In this document: piece after piece, positions 1 through 13,214 of the stretch | How the letters are laid out: every line of letters begins with the position of its first letter | Numbering within the stretch: position 1 is the first letter of the stretch | Source of the DNA: Sclerurus mexicanus | Lineage: Eukaryota; Chordata; Aves; Passeriformes; Furnariidae | Length of the DNA: 64,000 bases | Assembly: GCA_013396755.1 (NCBI GenBank) | Contig: VWZF01003897.1 | Coordinates: forward strand, 975,343 to 1,039,342 | Direction of reading: 5' to 3' | Position numbers and translations under genes: made by a program | The notes under the pieces: generated by a model | The model's database searches: none | What the model was told of the DNA's origin: nothing | The model's input: only the letters and a program-made list of their open reading frames with translations

Positions 1-3000
1 AATTTATGCTACTTCATATTTGGCATCACTTCAAAGTGTCACTGCTGCGCTTTGTTAATTTATTTTTTAATTCATTTCAGCACGTAACAAGAAGGGAGAG
101 ATAAGGGAAACTTGAAATCTTGAAGAGTGAAACTGATGGCTCTTAGAAATGGCAGATCAGTTTGGATTAGGCTATGATCCAGGATGTTCAGTGTAAATAC
201 TTAAATTTTCCTCCTGTGGAATTTGTTGCAAGCCCTAAATCACATTAATGCCTCTTCACTTGAGTCCAGGGCTGATTCTCAGATTGATGGAAATGATGAT
301 TTTGCTCAGCATGTCTCTGCAGCACCTTCAAGCTGAGGTTCAGTCAGTGAAAAATGAATGTGAGTGGTGCTTGCACGTTCACTTACGTGGTTCTAAACAT
401 GTCACTCCAGACACATAGAACAGAAATTCTGTACCCAGCACAGCTGAAATTAACCTTATGCAGTGTCATCATTATTTTGCCTTCTGCCACTTGACAGAAG
501 GTAACATCTTGTTGCCATGTGTTGGAGTCACTGCTCCCCACAGACGCACAGAGAGGAAGGGTGATGTGATAAAAAATGCCAGTTCCAGAAGAAAGGCAGA
601 CTGAGCCCCAGATTTATCGGAGCCCACTGAGTTTGCTGCTCTGACTGTGGGTTAGATGACAACAGCGTCTGATGATAACCATAGCACAGTGGGAACATCA
701 GAAACCTGTCCTAAAAGCTAGGGAAGTACTGTTCAGGTTACCTTGGGAATATTTTGGGGTAATAAAAGGCAGCCTGGTAAAGTGAAGAGGAGATCCTTCT
801 TAGGCCAGTGTGAGAAGGAAGGAGAAATCTCAAGGGATTGCTGAGGAATCACTATGCCTGCAGTGCTCTCTGTAGGATTTGCCTTATTGAAAACAAAAGA
901 ACATTACTGGCTTTGGAGCTCTTCCATCTTCCAAAGGAAAGACTAACAAAATAACAAAGTAGACCTTTTGATGGATGACAATCTACTTTCTCTGCACAGA
1001 AGCAGCTGACCTTGCTGGCAAAAAAAGAGAATAAATTAGGCACTATGAAATACTTTAAAGAAAATTAATTGATAGTATACTGGAAGAGATTACCTTGAAA
1101 GTTCATCTCATGGGAGGGACACATGGAGCTGTTGTCTGTGATAGCAGTGTGTGGGTGATTTTAAGGAGTGGCAATGACTGGGAGAGGGAGGAAATAAAGG
1201 GATAATTATATAAAAAGTGTAGAAAATTCCTGCAGTCATGTACTTTGTGGTCATTAAAATGAGTTTTTGAATTTAATTAAGATTGGGAACCAAGGACAAG
1301 CAGGTATTTGAATGCTACTAATACTCACCTGCCAGGAAAACCCTCAATCATTTAATGTCTTGAAGATAACACATATCAAACCTCAGAGACATTAGAATTG
1401 TTCTCATCCTGCTCTAATGCTGGACTTGTCCCTAAAAAATAGTGTATCATTAGACAGAAACAAGGCACTATAGTGCCTTCTATTTTTAAAGTTTCTTTTG
1501 AAATCAAATTATATATATACATATAAATATCACATATTCACCTAAGTCTTGCCAATCATTTATATAAAGGACTCAGTCTTAAAAAGTTGTTGTCAGACTT
1601 AGATCTTCTTGTTTCCATTAATCACTAAGGAATTCATTCTTTTCAGTATTGCACTCGGAGTGATGAAAATAAATTGAGGCTGTGAATTTGGAGTCTGAGA
1701 ACTGATAAGTTTTATCTCCTCCTGCATTTCAGTAAATAAAAATATATAAAAAATCCACTAGAGTAAGACAACCAGATCTGTACATTTTCTTTTTTATCTT
1801 TTTCTTCTATTTTTCTAAAAATGTTTCATTGCTAAACCAAAAAATTGGAAAAATCAATCAAAGTCAAGACAAATCAGAATTTGTCAATGAAATTAATACA
1901 TTTACTGGAGTCACTTAAATATTTCGTATAATCTAAAATGAAACCTAATTTTTTTAAATTATTTAACCTTCTTAAGAATTTTTTTATTTCAAATTAATTT
2001 TAAACCCGAAAAGAGACATTTGGAAATATGCATTTTAACATCTTCATTAAGAAAAATATCATGACAAGAATTCTGGACATTCACGATCGATAACTTTCCT
2101 TTATTTTCTTTTTGGTGCAAGCTGCTGTAGAATTCGAACAAGTTATTTTTATCCTCCTCTGCAAACTGATCTGTCCCTGCGGGCGAATTAAAAAAAAATT
2201 AAAATGCTTAGATCTACAGCTTGATCCAATGTAAAAGTGGGTGATTGTAATTCCCTGGTTTTTGCTTGGGAAGGAGAACCTCCTGCTCTTGCAGAGCTGT
2301 TCCTTTGCTAGCCAAGAAAACACCCAGAAATAATCTAAGATTGCAACCCTGAACATATTCCTGCCGGAAAAGGACTGTGCATCCTCCCACCCAACAACAA
2401 AACCTCCCAGCCTGGTGGCAGAACACGGGGTTTGGTGTTTAGGAACCTGGTCAGCTTTTCAAATAAGGGATCTGCAGCTTCTGCTTCTACTTCAGCATCA
2501 TTTTAAGGCAATTGGAAACATTTTCCTAAGCTTCACATGATCTTATAAAATAAAAAAAAAATCATTGTTCCTGGACTGTCACTTATTTTTTTTTAGTATT
2601 TCTAGGAAAAGATAAAAGACATAATGTGCCATAATTTAGAGTTTCCAAAGTTCTTAATTTTGCCACACTTGTAAAATCAAGAATGTTTCTGAGAGCACAG
2701 TCAATAAAAGTAAATGAACTGTTTACAGAGATGTTTACATAATCTGAGCTTATAAACTAGTCTAATCAGTGGGAGAGGAGAATAGTGACACGTTACACAT
2801 AAATTTCCTACCTCTGACCACCCAGACTCGGCAGTGAAGACTTTTTCATACACCAGACTTGCTTAATTCTATGTTTTGTGGCTTTTTCTTTCTCAGTACT
2901 ACATGTGCAGAGAATATATGTTCCATAGTAAGTCAACCTTAGAAAATAAGTAATATATTTTAATTTAAAAAGGAAGAAAGAGTATGCAAAATAAACCTAT

Positions 3001-6000
3001 TTCCAGTAATATTGCTGAGGTACAAAGGAATAATGTGCTCTATTCAAACAGTAAAAGCTGGAGTGCTCAGTAGATGTCCTGTTGTTGCAGGCTGGTGGAG
3101 ACCTGTGCATTATGCATGTTCTAATGGGCAGAACAGGTCAGTTTGCACTTGCTGCAGGATCTTTGAGCCCCCAGGGAGATGGCCAGTGAGAGACTAGAAC
3201 AGATGTCATCTGGCAGGAGACAGAAATGCTCCTTGCCTGCAGAACATGATGTGCTTCCCTAGCTGAGACATTGAGAAGCACGTTTGAGCCAAAAAAGAAG
3301 GGAGAAGCAGAGGAAGAAACCAGGATCATCTTGTCAAAATCTGCAAGGAAGACAGTGCAGGAGATTTTGCTTTTACTCAGCTGTGGAAAGGTTCAGGCGT
3401 AACTTGTTAAACCCAGGATATCAAAAGGGCAGCACATATCACACAGCACGTGGCTGGTGGAACACCAGGGGCCCGTTCATCTGACAGCTGATCTACTCAG
3501 GGCTTTTGGTGCCTCGCTCCTGAAGGTTTCAGTACTCGTGGCATGGAAAGAAACGTGCAGAGCTGCCTTGAAAGATGCGTGTTGCTAAAATGTACTTCCA
3601 AAGGGCGTTCAGCTATTGTGAACTGTGAAGTATGTGAAGGTAGCAGGCGGTCTCACACCACTTGGAGAGAAGAGGTCTGTGTCACAAAATCAATGACTGT
3701 AGATCACTGCTTGTAAGCAAAACTTTTTAGACATCTCTGGTGGCCAGAGATGGACATTTGAAAGCCCTATGGAGGCTAAGATATTTTCTTACCCCTCTGA
3801 GTGCTTGTTAATGAACATCAAAAAGCCTGCAAGTTACCAGTGGATCACCTGGTGAATACCTATCTCAAGAGCTTTTCTTTACCCGATGACATAAGTTGTT
3901 GGTATATTGCTTTAAAGTCATAAAGGACCTCAGGGCCAAGTACAATCAGGTCGAGCTGGCTGTACATGTTGTTATTTGCTTGCTAGAATGTTTTCCTGAG
4001 CACCTTTGAGCAGCTGAGGTAGTAATTCTTAGAGCAGACCATAAGTCTGTCCACCTTTCAAGTTTTGCTTCACTACAGGTAGGTCTCAGCAGCTTCCAGC
4101 CCTCCTGTCTTGTCTGCAGGGTGGTGGCATCCTGTACCTATAGTGGGGTCCTATAGTGAGCATCTGTGGGCTCGGTTCTTTTATGAGTTTCCTATAAGAA
4201 ACAAAACAAGTTGTCCAAATCTGAAGGTGAGATTCGATGGTCTCAGCAGCAAGGTCATGAAATGCTTTCAAATATTTATGTGTTTGTTTTGTTTGGGTGT
4301 TTTTGAAAATATCTCCGCGTAGAAACGCGTGTGAGCTTTTCTTTAGAATGTTTATAAAGATTCTGCAATCGTTTTTAGAAAATTTATATTTTTATTTCTG
4401 TGAGAAATTACAAAACATAGCACTCTCTTTTTGTCAGAGGAGACAGCAGAGTATTTTGAGCTGGGGTTGTTTGATTTGTCAGTGCCATGAGAAACTCTTA
4501 GTGATGTGAAACTATGAGATTTAATAGACTAAGAAAGGTAGGATACAAATCCAAAGTCATATAGGCTAGGACAGATCATGTTGTGATTTTCAGTAACAGT
4601 AATGATGGGGCTGCAACCTCCATGTGAGGAAATCCTGAAACTGCTAAATACAGGAGAGAGAACCGAAACAGAGAAACAAGAAGGGAGCTTCTATTAGAAG
4701 AAGAATCCTCTAACCCTCTCCACTTCATATTCCTTATCCTTCCACTCCCAGGTGTTGGAAGAAGCAGGCTTGATGGATCTCGCCAGCCTCAGATAAGCAG
4801 TTTAACATTAAACTGAATTCTTAAAGGAAGATGTATGTATAACAAGTGTAGGCTCATAAGGAACTTACTCTAAGGGAAGAAGGATGAATTCAGACTTCTG
4901 CAAGGCAGCACACATTAAAAACAACAACTTCGAGTGTAACTGACTCGAATTGAGTGCTTTATTTTAAAACAGCAGCAGCTATTTAAAAATACGTCATGTT
5001 TACAAATACCTAAGTGTACAGTATTTCATTCGTTTAGTTTTGTTAAAATAAATAGGTACTGGATTAGTAAACTGGGACTTGATTACCATATAGAATCTAA
5101 TCACATCTTTGATATTGATGGGTAATGTAGGAACAGAATTAGAGTTGCTTGGACAGACTGCTCACCTATTTTGGAACTTTCACAGTACATCCATGGGTTC
5201 TTACACTGGGAGGAAGGATTATTTCCATAGAGGGGCCCTGGACTGTGGCTTCACATTTCATAGAGTGAATGCCTTAATTTTGAAGATTTAATTTGCAGAA
5301 ATTCTATGTTTTTTGTGGTAATACCAGAGTGATCTTGGTACCTCGGTTTTGTTGTTGTAAAATGTGTGTGTTGGGGGTAGGAATTTCTCAAGGCACAGAC
5401 TACAAAATTCCAGAAATGATTTTTCTAGTTTTTGCTACGTCTGAGTTCTGTTGATCATGATGACAGTTTCAATACTCATATGCCATTTGTTGATTAGCAT
5501 AGATCTCTACTGTTGATAGAAAGGGAGAATTCCTTGTGTAAGTCCACCTGACGTGAGAATTTCCCAGGCATTTCCATGAACAAATACAATCCCATCTTTC
5601 ATAAAAAGTGAATGATAACTCTGGACTGTGGTTCAGGTTTGAGCAGCACGCTTTCCTACCTCTAGGCTGTTGTGATAACAGCTAAGAGGAGGTTTTGGCT
5701 TTTCCTCAATTTTAATGTGCATTATAAAGGCCGCTGTAGGGGGGTTGTTTCTCCTTCTGCCATCAAGGATTAAGCAACATATAACCAGTGACTAATGCAA
5801 GAGGACAATTAGTGGTTTCATCAGCTGTCAATTGAAGCCATATGGTCCAGACACTAGAGAGGTGCTAAAGGATGCACGAGTAATTCAGATACAGATGAAA
5901 CCTCTTTTACTGTATAACCTTCATGCAGGGAAATCAGACTTGTTTTACAATTATTCAACACGTCCATTTGTGTGTGAGTGAATGACTTTCCTGGGATAAC

Positions 6001-6740
6001 GCTTTTCACTCTTGGTAATAAACTATCCCTAAAATATTACTCTTTTTATAGTGTGTATAGCATTTTAAAATCTGATTACCTTTTAGTATCATAGAGTATG
6101 AGAGTTTAATCTTTGCAACTAAGTAAGAAAGGAAAATATGAACACATTCAAGTCAGGTTAGACATCTTTCACCTGCTGCTTTGGAAGACAAGACACAATA
6201 CTGTGGTTTGCATGTTTTTGTATTCTTTGTTCCTGACAATAAAATCCTTGATAGTTACTTAGGGTAATAAATATACATATTGCCTTGAAGATTATTAATT
6301 GCAAGACAGTACTCACTTTATTGCTGTAAAAAAAGAAAGGGAAAGGGCAGAGTTCTCACTGGCACAAACAGTACTAGAGGAAATTTTTCATTTACTCTGG
6401 CAATAGACAATGGTACTTGACAACAAACCCAACTGTATCCCAAGCACTTTTGTATGCTCTAATGGAAGATTTCCAGTGCAGTGCCTCAACGCAATTTTTT
6501 AATGCAATGTTAAAGAATTCTGTCTAAGTCCATGGTGTTTTCTTCTATTTGTGTTTTCCACTTGTCCAGGGATATACAGTCATGTAGCTGGTGTGTGGGG
6601 TAGGGTGAAATAGGATAAACATCTCTTGCTGTAGCTGTCAAATCCAAAGGGGAGCCTGAGCCCTCCAGGGGGGGCTCAAGGAAAAGTCTTTTCTCTGCAT
6701 TTAATAGAGAAACCGCAATGTTTTTTAGCACTGGCTCTTG
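1..6740. other. AT-rich non-coding DNA, no gene recognised
   Basis: All frames are broken by frequent stops, and the longest open stretches (for example 2,081-2,356 on the minus strand) resemble no protein I know. The segment is AT-rich, especially 1,730-2,040, with short alternating TA/ATA runs near 1,509-1,530 and several A or T runs. I found no CR1 or LTR end, RNA gene or CpG-rich promoter. It may be intergenic or intronic; the sequence alone does not decide. Confidence 0.6.
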
Positions 6741-6748
6741 CTGCCACT

Positions 6749-6767
6749 CCCGCCCCCTCCCGCCCCC
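6749..6767 (-). other. G-quadruplex-type motif (two GC boxes in tandem)
   Basis: On the minus strand this reads as four G-runs of lengths 5, 3, 5 and 3, separated by the single bases C, A and C. G3+ runs with one-base loops are the most stable class of intramolecular G-quadruplex known from biophysical work. On the plus strand the same bases are two tandem C-rich units that match Sp1/KLF-type GC boxes. The surroundings are AT-rich with few CpGs, so this is an isolated island and not part of a CpG-island promoter. No ORF with recognisable product starts nearby. Confidence 0.75.
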
Positions 6768-8683
6768 TTCAAGCTTTCCACGCAGCACATCATTTTTATT
6801 TTGAGCACAGCTTCCTATCACCTTCTTCCTTAAAAATGGAAAAAATAAATCCTCTTTCCGTCATAAGGCAGAGCACATCTCAACCGCTCCCCGGGTGGAA
6901 GGCTGACCACTAATCCTGTGTTGTTTCGTACTTGTTGATTACTTATCAGGCTTCTCCTTACTTACCGCTCGGAATCTGTAGGGCAGCCACATTACTGATG
7001 GCTTGGAAGCTTAGCCTGCTGATGAATGTGCCTTTGGGGAAGACAGTGTGATTGCTGAGCCTGGGAAAGGCTCTGAGAGCGTACGTGGGAGTTATGAGAA
7101 GGGATATTAGTGAACAGGAAAACCAAGGGCCTTAATGTAACTTTAATGCGTTGCATAGCTTCTCTGTGTAAATGCCTGGCCGTCTTTTCTGTGCAGGGAA
7201 TGCATAATTGTGAGCTTGGCATTTGAATCATTTTCCCCTCAAGGAAGCCCTAAAGGTTAAAAGCTTGAGGGGGATGGAAAATGTTTTTATTCTCTCTGAT
7301 CTAGTACTTAATGGTGTTTAAAGTGATACCAGCCCACCAATATTAAACATCGGGAGAACAAAATTTAGTATGTTCTTGAGTTTGGGATTTTTTTTTTTTA
7401 TCGTACATTCAGGAGCTGTAAATAAGAAAGGGAAAAAAACCAAGTTAAATGCTGTCAACATTAAGTGTGTTTTGCTTTAGGGATAAATTTTTGCACCTCG
7501 GAAAAAAAGACTCCCTCCAAGGTGTTTGGAAAAATAAAGGAATTAAACAAACTTAATGTCTTCCTCATTCTTCAAAGAGATTTCTGAAATATGAGGTGGC
7601 CCAAATTCATGTTTAGTGTAAATCTATGGAGTTTAGAAAGGAGAGTGAGTAAAACAAATGGCAAAATCAACATATTTTTTCATACTCCAACTTATGGTTG
7701 ACTCATTTCTCAGTTGAAATTAATAAAACTGGAGATACAGAAAAATTTATGAGTTGGCTCTAAATTGTTCTGCTTACTGTCCAAAACACAACCATAGTAA
7801 TTATGCATATTGATCATCCAGGGAATTTTAGTATTGGGATAGCAAGATCCAGTCTCAATCTTGAGTCGGGGAAATGTCTTTCTCGCATGAAGACTTGCTG
7901 GGTTTTGCATGAGCAGACTTTCTTTTAAAGCTATGCAACCACTTATGAACTGTAATTCCTCGTTTGGAGACTGGTACAAACAAAACTCCCATTTCATAAA
8001 CACTCGTGGGAATAAAAATCCAAAAATTGATTTGTGCCAATGCAAACATAAAAACTGCTGAAACCTCTGCTTAAGAGAACCGCTGCTCATGAAGTTGTTA
8101 TGTTATCATCCATGAGAGAAAGACAAATTCATTATTCCATACAAACTCTAAGCTCTAGCTGGTGGCCAACATTACTTTGAGATTCATCACAGATTTAGGA
8201 GCTGAAGCTGCCATTAAAAGCTGGGAGTTATTTTATTACGCAACATATGTAATTCCTTTTTTTACTCCTGAAAATTACATTGCTGCTGTGGATGAATCTA
8301 CGATGAGACAGCAGAGCAAGGCCAAGCTTACTAACAAAGCCCTATGTGTGATATCTAGACACAGGAACTCCTCCAGCCTGTTGGAGATCAGTTTAAGTCT
8401 TGGTATAATATGCTTGCAAAGACATTCAGAAACATGCCTTCCTTTTCTTTCTTCTCTCTTCTTTTTCTTCAATAATATAATAGTGCCATATTTTTGGAAA
8501 GTTAAATCTCACGGGTTATGAGCTGCAACTGAACTCTCAGCAGGATGGTCACTAAGGCAATCACACTGGGCAGGTACTGGTAGGGGACTTGCTGCAAACT
8601 CCCGAGGGTATTCAATGGGCTGCAGCACAGTGCAATTGAAACCTTAGCTGTGGCTTATGCTGGGGCTTTCATTTTGGTTTGAT

Positions 8684-8706
8684 TTTTTTGTTTGTTTGTT
8701 TGTTTC
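8684..8706. repeat. (TTTG)n microsatellite
   Basis: A T-run passes into several uninterrupted TTTG units. A second, shorter run of the same unit lies about 200 bp downstream at 8,905-8,920. Confidence 0.8.
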
Positions 8707-8904
8707 CCCATTTATATCTGAGTCTCAAGCTTTTATCTTCAGGAAGTTTTCCCTGCTCCTGACCTGACTGCCTACAGTAGTCCCTACACCTGACTTAGTC
8801 CATACTTCTGCTCTAGTATTAATGTTTATTCCACCTTTCTACTCTGACTCTTGTGCCTGCCTTGGTTCCTGCCCTTAACTGCTTCCCAATTTCTGCCTAT
8901 TTTC

Positions 8905-8956
8905 TTGTTTGTTTGTTTGGGGGTTTGATTCACACACAGACACACACACACCCCCC
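8905..8956. repeat. Compound TTTG / CA simple repeat
   Basis: TTTG units at 8,905-8,920 are followed, after a short G/T-rich spacer, by an interrupted CA run (8,931-8,950) ending in a C-run. Ordinary vertebrate microsatellite sequence. Confidence 0.75.
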
Positions 8957-9151
8957 ATTCTTTTGGATCTAATCCTTAGACCACGGAACTGCCTTGACCC
9001 AAGCTTGCACGCCAAGAAAATAACCTTCGGGCAGAACAGGTGCATATCCATATCTGTTTGATGACTTACCAGAACAAGGAGCAGTGGATATGTTAGATGA
9101 TTCTGTATGGTCTCTGGTGACCTGTTTTATTTGAACCCAATCTTACATTGC

Positions 9152-9913
9152 TCACATCCTGGGGAGCTTAAAAAATGTCAGCAGTGCTGCAGGGAACATC
9201 ACATGATGTGATCTGAGGCAGCTGTAGTTGTAAATGGAGTCAGCTCCCTTCCTGCATGTTAATCCCTTCCTGACATGTCTGTCAAATCTGCAGAACGACA
9301 ACTTGTTGGAAGAAGTGAATGGTAGCTCACAGACAAAAAAATTAACCGCCCCATACCCTAACAGTCCAATCTGTGGAAGTGACCATGGGGTTTGGATACA
9401 GTAAAGAATGCCATAAAAAGCCGGATGATCTGCTCTGACTCCCATTCCTCCAGTGCTTGTGGCAGTGCATGAGCAGAAGAAGGGAGCGTGCAGTGCTGCA
9501 GGTAGACCTGAAGGCAGCAGCACTGCTGGCCTCTTCAGAAGAGCTAAATCTTCATTACAGCGAGTGCCTGGAGCTCTACAGGCTGTTAAGACCTCCCAGG
9601 CCACAAATCGTGCCATGTGCTGGCCACTTTCCAAAAGCATATGGAAAAGGTGGAGGCACAAATCTGTTACCCTAAGAGCTGCAGAGAGCTCTGCTTGCAT
9701 GTCCACTTGCTCAATGAGCATGTGAGTCCTCTGAGAGCCAGGGCAGGGAGCTCGACCTCCAGCCTCTCTCAGAGGCTTTCCTGGAGCTGCTTCAGCATGG
9801 GGCTCTTTGTGAAAACTCCATCCCATCCAGCTGGGAAGTATAAGGGGCCTGAGTACAGTTTGACATAAAAGCTAGGAGCTATGAGCAGTGCAGAATAAAC
9901 TATATTAAAAAAA
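9152..9913. other. GC-richer, ORF-rich patch; possible decayed coding remnant
   Basis: The longest uninterrupted frame of the window lies here on the minus strand (9,152-9,826, 224 codons). Its product resembles no family I know, and the antisense plus-strand frames look at least as protein-like. One plus frame (from about 9,457) reads in hydrophobic/acidic heptad-like spacing up to about 9,600; a second plus frame takes over near 9,610-9,720, as a frameshifted coding remnant would. An AATAAA at 9,894-9,899 is followed by a run of seven A at 9,907-9,913, the arrangement expected at the 3' end of a retrocopy. No intact gene can be claimed, and processed pseudogenes are rare in birds, so chance is a serious alternative. 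Confidence 0.25.
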
Positions 9914-12900
9914 TATAAGATAATATTCTCTCATCTATGTGCACAGATAAAGAAAATGGCTAAGTGCAGGGAACACATTGGGGCAAGTGTAGTGTGTAAC
10001 CACTGATAAACAGCCACTATTTTTATTTCTTCAGTGAGATCAGGCACCAATAAAACTTGTGCTTATGAGGTAGCAAAACCAGTGCCACCATGGTTGCACT
10101 GTGGTCCTGTATCATAGTTGTTGAATTAAGGGAGGAACAGGAATCAGACAAACATTTGGCAGATCAGAAAGTTTGGGAAAAAAAATCCCCAGGTTCCTCC
10201 ATGTCCTTACAGAGCAGGAGGTAGTTTTAGCACGTATCTCAGAAGGAACTTCTTAAAATTGCTATTGTAACAGACCTGTACAGGTTTGAAAATTGGGTTC
10301 AATGGTTCATGATTCTGAATAATTTAATTTATTACAAACAGTGACTATTGGCATTCTGAGGTATGAACTTAGAAACCACTTGAATCAGACTTTTAATTCA
10401 TACATTCCTTCATTCAGGTTTTCAAACAAGAGGAACTGGGATTGTTGTCTTTGTTAGAACTGCCAGAGTAATGTTGGGGAAAACAGCTTAATGGGGCTAA
10501 TCCTCAGAACCCTTTCTCTTGCCCCCTTTCTCAAGGGGATTATATGGCTCATGGCCTTAATGAGATCATAATAATTGTTCAGATTTCTTTGTTGGGGTAA
10601 TATCCAGACTAAATGGCCTTTCAATTCAAATTATGGATATTAATATGGCAGTAAAAGGTCAGAAAGTGCTCCAGGCTAATGCTTTGTCCATCTTATACAG
10701 TAGCAACCAAAAAATTGCTCTGCCAGCTGCAGTGAGAGGTGTTAAGACAACGGCTAAAGGTCACAAGAAATGCTTCCACAGAACGAAGTGAGTTAGAAGG
10801 ACATGCACCTATAGATAATGCTTAGTAATGTTTATACCCATTTACTTTAAGTGATACAACTGCTTAATTGGGATATTCTGAATCATGTGAAGTCCTCTTA
10901 AATAAACAATCTTTACCCAGATTTAAAGGGAACAGATTGTTTTGTTCTCCTTTTTGAAATACAACTTTCATGCAACGGGGGGTTCCTCCAACCACTTCTA
11001 TCTCTAATTGCATAAGCAAGTCCTTCTGTTGTTGCATGCCCAAGAGGACAGTAGGCTGCTGTGTAACCTCTCTTGGGTTTTAGTCTTTGAAAATTGAATA
11101 TAAAGTGGGAAACAGGTCACAGGTAGAGCTGTTCCCCTTTATTTTTTGATGTGCATTCATATTTTAAGTGTACAGCCCTTTTCTGTACAATTGCACTTAG
11201 GTTGGGTTGGTGAATGGATGGTGTCCTCACACATGTCTCATTAGCTAAAATCCCAGCTGCTCTTTTCAGAGCCAAAAAAGAGTACTGTGTGTGCTTCTGT
11301 TCATAGCTGATCATACTCTGAAGTGAGGTGTGGTGGATAGGTCTGGTGATACCTCTGCTCACACATCTGCTTGACCTGCCTGCGAGTTGCTGTTTTGTGA
11401 AGTCTCTCGGGAATACACCATGAAGAAATTTGTTTGCCAGACACAAATTTTACGTAAGTGTGGTCTCTCTGCTGTGGATGCACAGGAGAAGTAGTAAGGA
11501 TATAATTCTCGTCGTTGGAATGCTGGGTATCCCTTACTTGGGCTCTGCTGCTCATAGTGCACACAGTTAAAGTGCGCATTCCCTGTCCCTGCTTGTTAAA
11601 CCAATATGCCCTTGTCCTATTTTCCAACCTATACCGATGTTAGGAGCTGGAGGACAGTGCTAACAGCTCGGAGAGTATTATGATATGGGGCCCAGGGGCA
11701 GCAGTGCCATCAGCCATGGATATCACACAGTTGAAATAGAAGTGAGAGGATCTCCATGTCTGACTTAGCGAAATGCTGATTAAACAGTTCCAACTCCCTT
11801 ATCCCTCTTGCAACTTGCCATTTCACAGCCAGTTAACTCCGGCACCTCTTTGGCTGTGGAGAGGATCCGTTCTCAAGTGCAAAGGATGATTTTTTTAATA
11901 TCCAGCCTTGTATCAACCTGTGGCTCGCAGAAGGCATTGCAGTGCTCCTGCAGCGAGTGACACGAGGTACCAAGCCTTGCTGCTGCCAGGCAGTTGAGCA
12001 CAGTTTGAAAGGCTTCATAAACTTTGGGCACTGATTTAGTAACTGGAGCTTGTGCTCAAACTGCCTGCGAGAGGAGGAGGCAGGAACACCCCCAAAATGC
12101 TCTCCAGATTAATTTTGCCTCTCTATAAAATCTGTGTTTTCTCAACCAGTGCAATTTTAGCAAGAAGGAACAATTTTGACTGGAGTAAAGATATTGACTG
12201 ACAGTAGATCTATGCTTTCTAGACTGTCTTAAATCATACCACATAACTCATTATCTGTCTCAGTTCCAGTACTTTCATTCTCAGTTCTTCCTAATCAGCT
12301 CAAGGTGAAGAGGAAAAAAAAGCACTGCACTTCAAAATCATATATATTTTCTAAATTTAAATCAGTTTCATCCTTTTTCCTATGAGGATGATCTTAAAGC
12401 TGTCTTCTAATCATTGATTCTTCTAATTTGAAATATGCTGATGTATACACAGAGCTAATTTCACATGGCCATTTGCAGCATCATAAGGACATCCAGGAAA
12501 GACTTTTCTTTTTGTTTTCCCCTCTTGTAGACATAAAGGGAGGTCTTTAGAAAACCCTAACAAAAGCACCTTTTATTTTATGACTCAGTAATACAAAAGA
12601 TGTGGCAGTACTGTCTGAAGGTTTAACTTTCATGAAAGCATATACATTAATTTAAGACTGCTTAATTCTGGTAATTAAAAAAGTCTGGAAAAAGGGAGGG
12701 ACTGCAGGTTGACAGTTTTGTATTTTGTGGGGGTTTAAACCTATACCCCATTTAGAATGAAAATTTAAAAAAAAAAAAACAACATAAAAAATTTCTCATT
12801 AAATTTGCATTTTTAATTCAATTGTTTTTTAAAATAAGAAAATTAACAGCCAGTGTTTGCAGGCTGACACAAATTTGGTTGCAACATGAGCTATGTTCTA

Positions 12901-13214
12901 TCATGATTGTCAGAATACCTTGATTACAATTCTATATATAACAGACTTATCAAAGTGCTACTGCTTTTCCATTTGCACTGTCCTGTTGACGGTTTCTCAG
13001 AGGATTCTGGATTATAAACCAGAGATCCACAACATGAAGTTCAACTTGTCAGAGCCAGATGTGAGGTTTTATCTAGGTGGTTTTCACTGTTATGTTTGAT
13101 GTGCTATCGCCACATTTTTCCATCTCCTTTTCTTCTGAAAAACAAACAGAAAACCTCAAAGAAATTATCCATTTTAGGAAGCGTGACTTACTTTTACGGC
13201 GTGTTTCCATTTGT
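9914..13214. other. Unique non-coding DNA, no gene recognised
   Basis: Overlapping minus-strand frames of about 110 codons at 11,117-11,627 lie in different frames over the same DNA and have no recognisable product. A homopolymeric A-run is at 12,767-12,779 in a strongly AT-rich stretch (12,660-12,850). No repeat ends were recognised before the CR1 copy that begins near 13,215. Confidence 0.55.

Larger units (their letters stand above)
6768..9150. other. Non-coding DNA with simple repeats, no gene recognised
   Basis: No recognisable coding sequence. The 119-codon open frame at 8,162-8,521 (+) and the 126-codon frame at 7,710-8,090 (-) have no family resemblance and no convincing splice or promoter context. 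A T-run lies at 7,387-7,400. The second half (8,680-8,960) holds TTTG and CA simple repeats, listed separately. Confidence 0.6.
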
